Source: Maniola hyperantus
Taxonomy: Eukaryota > Arthropoda > Insecta > Lepidoptera > Nymphalidae
Assembly (NCBI RefSeq): GCF_902806685.2
Contig: NC_048537.1
Coordinates: forward strand, 8,640,720 to 8,704,719
Reading direction: 5' to 3'
DNA length: 64,000 nucleotides
Shown one piece after another: positions 57,901-64,000 of this stretch; position 1 is the first letter of the stretch; every line of letters begins with the position of its first letter. Made by a program: the position numbers and the translations under genes. Under the pieces are notes generated by a model, which made no database searches, was not told the DNA's origin, and saw nothing but the letters and a program-made list of their open reading frames with translations.

Positions 57901-60900
57901 TGCTGCTTGTTGCAGTTATCTGGCATTAGTGGCCGCTCTGGCGAGCGAGGCTGATCAAGTATTCATTCCTGAAGACCCTGTTCCCAATAAGTGGGTTGAA
58001 AAACTTTGCAAACGTTTAGCACAGGTATGATGACTTAATTGAGTGGCACTGATCACGTCATATAACACGCAATGTATACCTAATAAAACCACTTCCAGCT
58101 CTCGCTGGTTCAATCAACTCATAATAACATCAATAGGGCAATTCATACATATTTGACTCGCTTTCAACAAGCTGTCGTCATCTCAGAAAATGATGTGTAT
58201 TTTATTAGATACTATGTACGCGTACCTACTCTTTTATGATTGTGTGTTGTGTGTCTAATCTTTTTTGCTACTGTAACAACTATCTCATTTTTAAGCTAAT
58301 CTTACTTTTTTGCGTAACCTTTACTTGGTTATCATTGATTAAAATGTGTATTTGTTTAAAGTAAGGATGGAAAGATTCTGTAAATTCTAACACTTGCATG
58401 TCAATCAATTAAAATTTTAAATATGAATAAACCGTATGTGGGTCCTCTTGGGAAACTGAAAATTAGGAATGCCTACCTACTTCAAGTTTCACGGTGCAGT
58501 CTTTAATGGGGTTTTTAGAGGTTTCTGTGTAGGCAGTCGGCAAGTTGCCTTCTATATCGCGCAACTCATTTGCTCATTGGTCTGCTATAAAGATTTGCAG
58601 CAAGATTCAATCTATACTCAGTTTACTGGTATTTAGCAGCTTATGAAATGATTATGGCTAATTCTGTTGTACACAATCCCTAAACCGAAATAAATTGACA
58701 GGTCTAAATCTAGTGCTATCCTTTTCCGCAGGGAACACTGTTCCCGGAACAGTGTGAAAGGGATAACAGTTTTAAACCTGTCATTTTAGTTTAGAGATCT
58801 GTACAGCACAATTAGTCACATTGTCAAATAACCAGGAGCGCAAGTCGGGCCAGCGGCTAAACATCATCATCGTAGCGGAAGGCGCCATCGATCGCGAAGG
58901 CAAGCCGATCACCGCGGAACTGGTGAAGAAGGTGGTGGTGGACAACTTGAAGCAGGACACACGTATCACTGTGCTCGGTCACGTTCAACGCGGAGGATCT
59001 CCATCGGCTTTTGATAGAATTCTGGTAAGAAAATGAATGGGTACGTAAATAAACCGAAACCGTAAATGACGCAAAGGCTATCAACCATCTGTCTCCAGAG
59101 AATCCTTGATTGTTTCATCCACATAACCAAAAGGGCCCTGGGATACCGATTCGGAATGAAATGAATGATTCTACCCAGAAAAGCCGGCAAGAAACGCGGC
59201 AGTTGCTTTTTTCAAATCATAAAAAGTTGCAATATGTAACAATGCAATACAGTACCATCTTGTGTGCAACTGAAAGTTCAGCCGGTTGCTTCCTCGTAAC
59301 TTTGTCAAGCAAATAATAAGCACTACAACAAGCATAGCTTGACAACTGTCATTGCAACTAGCCATAAGATTTGGGCTATGTCAATGACTTGATTCTGCAG
59401 ATCTTCAGGAAAATTCGTCACAAAATAAAAAATGTTGAAAAGACAATTTTCAATTAATTTATTCAGGGTTGTCGCATGGGTGCCGAGGCAGTAATGGCTC
59501 TAATGGAGGCGACTCCTGAAACCGAGGCATGTGTGGTGACCCTGGACGGCAACCAAGCAGTGCGGCTACCACTTATGGAATGCGTACGGCGAACTAAGGC
59601 TGTTGCTCAGGTAAATAATTATTAAACCACATTGCTTTTAAGAGCTTCTGAGACGCGCAAGCACGTAGATTGATGCTTGAGCCAAGCATTGTCCTATAGT
59701 TACCTATAGTCTGCGACAGGTCGAGATGGCAATCGGGGTATGAGGCGGGGGCACACCCGCACTTCACCCGCGCTCACCCGCACCAGGTTCAAGTGAGGGC
59801 TGCACAGGTGTGCGGGGCGTTTCCTCTCCGATAGCCATCTCCACTTGTCGCGTACTATGCGTAAGGTATGCAATTTGAATGTAGAAACAAAAGACATCCA
59901 AGTATGGCAGTAGTAGGTACTTTATAAATAAAATGTGTTAAAAAACCTGAAGAGTTTTTACATTTCTGTTTACTTCATAATCGTTTATTGTACCTATTCA
60001 GGCTATGGCTGACAAAAACTGGGATCTAGCTGTGCAGATGCGCGGCCGCAGCTTTGCACGTAACTTGGAGACTTACAAGATGTTGACACGTCTGAAGCCA
60101 CCCAAGGAAGCCTTTGACGAATTGGGCAAACCCTCGGTAAGTTCTTTTTGTGCTTTCAGGAACACTCCTGTCTTGGGATGACAGTGAGGATTTTCTTTCA
60201 AATCACTGGTGATAGTGAAAAGAACGAATATAGACCTGTGACGTCATTCTTATTTCAATAGTTATGGCGTTAAATAAATTAGTAATATCCAGTGACCTTT
60301 CCCAGATATTCACGGCCTGTACGTGAGTAAAACTTAGAAAATCTGTTAAAAAAGTTGAAACTTGAACTTGAATTTTTTGGTGGGAAACTTTTTTAAACGC
60401 AGTACAAAAACAGTGGGGGAGGAATGAAGTGGAGTTACGTCATGAAAGTCCTCCTTGCGTAAGAGCTGTAGAGGTGTTTCAAAATCAAACTTCTTTAGTC
60501 TAAGGGCCGGTTGTTTCAACAAATTTTGACGGACACGTTACCTTTAAATATGGCGCTAACGCACGTAAGTAAAGAAAAAGCGTTGATTCAGCATCTATTA
60601 GCGCTAACGTTCGTTAAAAAGTTACGTTTACGTTAACCAGTGTTGGCGCCATTGGTGATCGTCAAATCAGTTCGTAACTTCATACTTCTTACAAACGGAA
60701 AATTTTATTTACAAATTATAATGGAATCAATTTAATTCAATGCTTTTAATGGTAGTTTTTTTGAAGATGAAAGAGAATTTGTAAGAAAGAAAAAGTGTTT
60801 AAAATGCGAAGTAGCAATATTAACAACTATAATATAATTTAATATAAAATGAAATAAAACAAGGATACGGAGAAGTAAGTTAATTTTTAGGGTTAGTTTC

Positions 60901-63742
60901 GCAACCAAAATAACAATGACGAACAGTTTTTTGTACAATGAAGCAACGCCCTAAATTAACAGATGTTAAAGTTCGTCTACGTCTGTTAAATTTTAACGAA
61001 CGTATCTTACGAAGACCAATGGTTTGAAACAACCGGCCCTAAGTCAGCTGGGTAGGTCACCAACCTTAATAATAATTTATTATTACTATGCGCTCAGCAC
61101 TTCGAAGCAAGTTCATTTGTTGGGTTGTCTTTCAATCATGCCACAAATGGATTGAAGTGTTTTTGCATGAATGTCCTTGAAGCCCTGGAGAGTTACTTGG
61201 CTAATTTTATCCCGAAAAATCAAAGAGTTCCAATACGATTTTTGGAAACCAAAAACCACATGATCAAAGTCGCGTGCATCAGCTATAATATATACATATA
61301 CAGTACAACGGCCATTGTTTTAAACATGTTTTAAATTTTTAAAAAAATGTTTCAGTTTTCAATTCTGTTTTAAACAAAAATGTTTGGTTTGTTAATCTGC
61401 TTTTCATCCAACCCTGTGAACCCTGTGCTTTATGTGAATACAATGTTACATGAAACTTTTTTCTGTGACTATATTGTGCATATTTGCATGAATTGTGATT
61501 ATAAAGAGCTTTCGTGTAGGAAGGTCTGACGCTAGCGGTGATGCACGTGGGCGCGCCCGCGTGCGGCATGAACGCGGCCGTGCGCTCGTTCGCGCGTAAC
61601 TGCATCTACCGCGGCGACACCGTGCTGGGCATCCACGACGGCATGGAGGGCTTCATCAGCGGAAACATTGTCAAGATGGAGTGGTGAGTGATAACGGTGA
61701 ATTGCCTTACAAACATTAGTGGTGACGGACTTGCCTATGACTCCTAGCAAAAAAGCATGTCCAAAGCAATTACCTTTCTCGTGTTGCCAAAAGACAAAAC
61801 TCAAAATTGACTTACAATTTATATAACTTGTTTGTTTGTTGTTTTTTCCTTTAATCACACCACAATGTAACAACGGATCGATGTTATTTTTCCACCTGGG
61901 TAGCTGAAAAGTGACTGGCATCTTTTTATTCCAGGAAATCAAAGAGTTCCCATGGGATTTTTAAAACCTAAATCCGCGTGGACTAAGAATTTGGTACATA
62001 CATATTTTTACAGGGGGTAAAGAAATTTTGCTTTAACAAGATACCTATTTGTTATTATTTCAAGGTCCGATGTGACTGGCTGGGTGGGTCAAGGTGGAGC
62101 GTTCTTAGGAACGAAGCGCACCCTTCCGGGAGACAAGAAGGCAGAGATAGCTGCCCGGATCAAGGAGTTCAACATACAAGGCTTACTTATCATCGGTGGA
62201 TTTGAGGTGTGAAATCTTCTGTCACATAGTTTTTTTATACATAAATAGCGAGCAAACGACCAGGGTCGGTCAAACGGGTCACCTGATGATAAACACCAGA
62301 GGAACCATAATGCGTTGCTTTCCACTAATTTTTAGGGTTCCGTACCTCAAAAGTCTGTCTCTCTGTCTGTCAAGAAACCTAGAGGGTACTTCCCGTTGAC
62401 CTAGAATCATGAAATTCGGCAGGTAGGTAGGTCTTGTCGAAAAAATACGACTGTAGTACGGAACCCTCGGTGCGCGAATCTGACTCGCACTTGGCCGGTT
62501 TTTTTGATCCGCCCCTGAACTCTAGTGGGAACACCGCCGCTCCCCTTATGTTATATACTCCTGATACTTTATTCATGTAAGCTAGAGTTGGTGTCACGTC
62601 AAACCTTTAACTTGCGCAGTGGGTGATATATCGATCTACATTTATTTGGTTTCTCGTTAAAAAGCCTCCAGCCTTGAACCTGCGCAGCACTCAACTCATC
62701 GATATATTTGGTGGCAGAAGATGAAGGTAACAATAATACTTGTAGGTACTCCGCCTTACTTCGCTAGATGATAGCGTGATTGATAGTTGGGGCTATCTCC
62801 TGTGTTATTATGATCTTCTGGTAATTGCAAGGCCTTTGACCTTGTACCTGCGCACTGGGTGATTTATAGATGTAAGGCTAGAGCATATACGCAATGTCCA
62901 GAAGAAATGAAGGGAACTATGAGAGTAAAGGAATAGAAAGTACTCACCCAGAGGTCGCGGTCTTAGTTTCTTGTGCTGTAAAATTATCTCAATGTCTTAT
63001 CTACTACTTGGAAATATACATAATATCGTCTCTTCTAGGCATATCAAGCTGGTTTGGAGCTATACGAGTCCCGCTCTCAGTACCCTGAGTTCTGTATGCC
63101 GCTGGTGGTGGTGCCTGCCACCATCAGCAACAACGTTCCCGGAACAGACTTTTCTCTCGGCTCAGACACCGCACTCAACGAGATCACTGAGATCTGCGAC
63201 CGCATCCGGCAGTCGGCTCAGGTGAGCAGATATACGAGTCCCGCTCTCAGTACCCCGAGTTCTGTATGCCGCTGGTGGTGTTGTTCACCACCATCAGCAA
63301 CAACGTGCCTGGAACAGACTTCTCTCTCGGCTCAGACACCGCACTCAACGAGATCACTGAGATCTGCGACCGCATACGGCAGTCGGCTCAGGTGAGCAGA
63401 TATCCGAGTCCCGCTCTCAGTACCCCGAGTTCTGCATATATATATTCGGGATATATCCCGCCCTTCAAAACTTAATTTAGCTTAACTTAGCTAATATTCA
63501 AACTTAATTTAGTTAATATTCAAACTTAATTTAGTAAATATCCAAACTTATTTATTTAATATTCGGACTTTACCCAAAGAGCTTGAATAATGCTAAACTT
63601 ATCCAGTGTGTAAACATAGATTTATCCATTAAGCATTAGCCATAATATATTAATGTTAATCTTTTTTACCAGGGTACTAAGCGCCGAGTCTTCGTCGTGG
63701 AGACTATGGGAGGCTATTGCGGATACCTCGCCACCTTAGCAG
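54905..63742 (+). CDS. Pfk: ATP-dependent 6-phosphofructokinase (5' part; continues beyond window)
   Basis: Phosphorylates fructose 6-phosphate to fructose 1,6-bisphosphate, the committed step of glycolysis. Exons: 54905-55188, 55615-55819, 56496-56650, one of three alternative exons (57265-57373, 57487-57595, 57916-58024), 58836-59024, 59467-59610, 60002-60136, 61520-61683, 62065-62206, 63039-63221, 63673-63742. Phases close, giving 593 codons of an expected about 790; the last exons are outside the window. N-half: ATP-site GGDSQG (26-31), GGDGSLTG (119-126), catalytic SIDND (166-170), MGRHCG (210-215), GHVQRGGSPSAFDR. The C-half starts near residue 408 (GAPACGMNAA, IIGGFE, VVVPATISNN, ETMGGYCGYLA), the regulatory half in eukaryotic enzymes. 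ATG at 54905 is the first in-frame ATG. A copied exon 10 and several MITEs lie in the introns. Confidence 0.96.
56120..56330 (-). mobile_element. Helitron-like fragment in Pfk intron 2
   Basis: Minus-strand Lep1-type text: 'gcccgtgatttcatccgcat' at the left, 'accaaatttcatcaaaattg' in the middle, 'tttataaatattagtatga' at the right. The CTAG end is lost. Confidence 0.55.
57265..57373 (+). other. Pfk alternative exon 4a (109 nt, GC donor)
   Basis: Follows TTGATATAG. Encodes (G)YLATVTALSSEADFVFIPE then SPPSVDWPDKLCDKLEQ. Ends CAG|GCAAGC, a GC-type donor. Enters in phase 2 and leaves in phase 0 like 4b and 4c. Glu234 in VFIPE aligns with the substrate-binding Glu of bacterial PFK (E. coli E222), by family knowledge. 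Confidence 0.85.
57487..57595 (+). other. Pfk alternative exon 4b (109 nt, GC donor)
   Basis: Follows TCTATTTAG. Encodes (G)FLAVFTALSTDATYCFICE then DPAPLNWDKKLCDKIKE. Ends GAG|GCAAGA, again a GC donor. The conserved IPE is ICE here, keeping the Glu but losing the Pro. It is the most divergent of the three but has no stop or frameshift. Confidence 0.75.
57916..58024 (+). other. Pfk alternative exon 4c (109 nt, GT donor)
   Basis: Follows GTTGCAG. Encodes (G)YLALVAALASEADQVFIPE then DPVPNKWVEKLCKRLAQ. Ends CAG|GTATGA, a normal donor. Closest to the general animal PFK pattern (GYLALVT...VFIPE). Confidence 0.9.
58651..58825. mobile_element. MITE in Pfk intron 4, abutting exon 5
   Basis: Related to 41227-41357: inner arms from GTACACAATC at 58669 to the CTGTAC end at 58804, with weaker outer complementarity ('atggctaattctgttgtac' against 'gtacagcacaattagtcac'). 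Contains 'gggaacactgttcccggaac'. The right end is about 10 bases from the exon 5 acceptor (58835). Confidence 0.6.
60504..61039. mobile_element. Harbinger-like MITE in Pfk intron 7
   Basis: TIRs GGGCCGGTTGTTTCAA and TTGAAACAACCGGCCC, flanked by TAA on both sides (60501-60503, 61040-61042). A 3-base TAA duplication and GGGCC-type ends fit PIF/Harbinger. Interior about 500 bases with no transposase. Other inner inverted pieces (ATTTTGACGG, 'taacgttcgttaaaa') are visible. Confidence 0.75.
61118..61290 (+). mobile_element. Helitron-like fragment in Pfk intron 7
   Basis: From 'gttgggttgtctttcaatca' to 'cgcgtgcatcagctata'; the CTAG end is decayed. A further fragment of the same family lies at 61850-61985 (intron 8). 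Confidence 0.5.
62334..62507 (+). mobile_element. interspersed repeat, internally deleted copy
   Basis: Same family as 26698-27113: starts 'agggttccgtacctcaaaag', ends 'gactcgcacttggccgg' plus T-run, with about 240 bases missing from the middle. Pfk intron 9. Confidence 0.6.
63222..63440 (+). pseudogene. tandem copy of Pfk exon 10 (probably not a functional exon)
   Basis: A 170-base unit covering most of exon 10 plus its donor is repeated: the TACGAGTCC text is at 63063 and 63233, and as TCCGAGTCC at 63403, where the third copy breaks off. Copy 2 has an open frame and a GTGAGC donor at 63392. It lacks the first 24 bases of exon 10 and a pyrimidine-rich acceptor. It differs at about ten sites, one changing VVVPAT to VVLFTT. 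An AG at 63228-63229 would keep frame if used. Confidence 0.75.
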
Positions 63743-63818
63743 GTTACCTTTCTTATAACTCTTTCATGCCAAAATCCTTAATATTACAATGACCGCAACA
63801 CAAATAGTCCAATCCAAA

Positions 63819-63964
63819 GGTTGAGATCTATAGAACGTACTTTGACTTTGCTCAGACTTAAGTTTCAGTTAAAACGAGACAGATTGATGCCAGCGATTAA
63901 AGCTGTTTCGTTTTATCAGTCTTAAGTCTAAGCAAAGTTAAAGTGCGTTCTGTAGAGCTCAACC
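63819..63964. mobile_element. 146-bp MITE in Pfk intron 11
   Basis: Arms start GGTTGAGATCTATAGAACGT and end with the complementary ACGTTCT-type text and CTCAACC. The inner part has 'cagttaaaacgagacag' and its inverse, relating it to 26053-26169. Confidence 0.6.
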
Positions 63965-64000
63965 TGAGCATTAAATACACAAGCCCGGCTCAGGTCTGTT

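Overview
The window is nuclear DNA from an insect, most likely a moth or butterfly (Lepidoptera). It is AT-rich. It holds intron-split genes with GT-AG borders, whose products read as insect proteins from start to stop. It is also filled with repeats that I know from lepidopteran genomes: Helitron-like fragments ending CAGCTAG, two tRNA-derived SINE families, many short terminal-inverted-repeat (TIR) elements and 5'-truncated LINEs. I see no CRISPR, bacterial, viral or tRNA/rRNA gene. The species call rests on pattern memory, not on a search.

Five host genes can be assembled exon by exon, with all phases closing. (1) 7088-18192, +: nicotinic acetylcholine receptor alpha subunit of the alpha5/6/7 group, best read as alpha7 (11 exons, 506 aa). 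(2) 20936-26392, +: nicotinic receptor beta1 (9 exons, 522 aa), head-to-tail behind the alpha subunit. (3) 40120-31856, -: largest subunit of RNA polymerase II (7 exons, 1912 aa, about 42 CTD heptads). (4) 53488-46356, -: ariadne-2, an RBR E3 ubiquitin ligase (8 exons, 485 aa). (5) 54905 to beyond 63742, +: 6-phosphofructokinase, 5' part only (about 593 codons in view). ari-2 and Pfk are divergent, with 1.4 kb between their start codons.

Layout: 1-7087 is intergenic or 5'-flanking DNA with a dead LINE and SINEs, ending in a GC-rich promoter-like zone. 7088-26392 holds the two receptor genes. 26393-31746 is gene-poor and carries a 130-bp tandem repeat and a 1.1-kb TIR element. 31747-40120 is RpII215. 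40121-46355 is repeat-rich, with a 5'-truncated LINE that has an identifiable empty site, a broken THAP-domain gene and a nested palindrome. 46356-53488 is ari-2. 53489-54904 is the divergent promoter interval with a duplicated block. 54905-64000 is Pfk.

The most interesting signals are in Pfk. Three consecutive homologous exons of exactly 109 nt each encode the same segment around the substrate-site glutamate. Only single inclusion keeps the reading frame, and two of the three end in GC rather than GT donors. Further on, the exon encoding the C-half VVVPAT segment has been tandemly copied as a 170-bp unit (2.2 copies), leaving a nearly intact second exon without a proper acceptor. The receptor pair gives two pentameric-channel subunits that could be co-regulated. 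RpII215, ari-2 and Pfk are housekeeping neighbours with no obvious pathway link.
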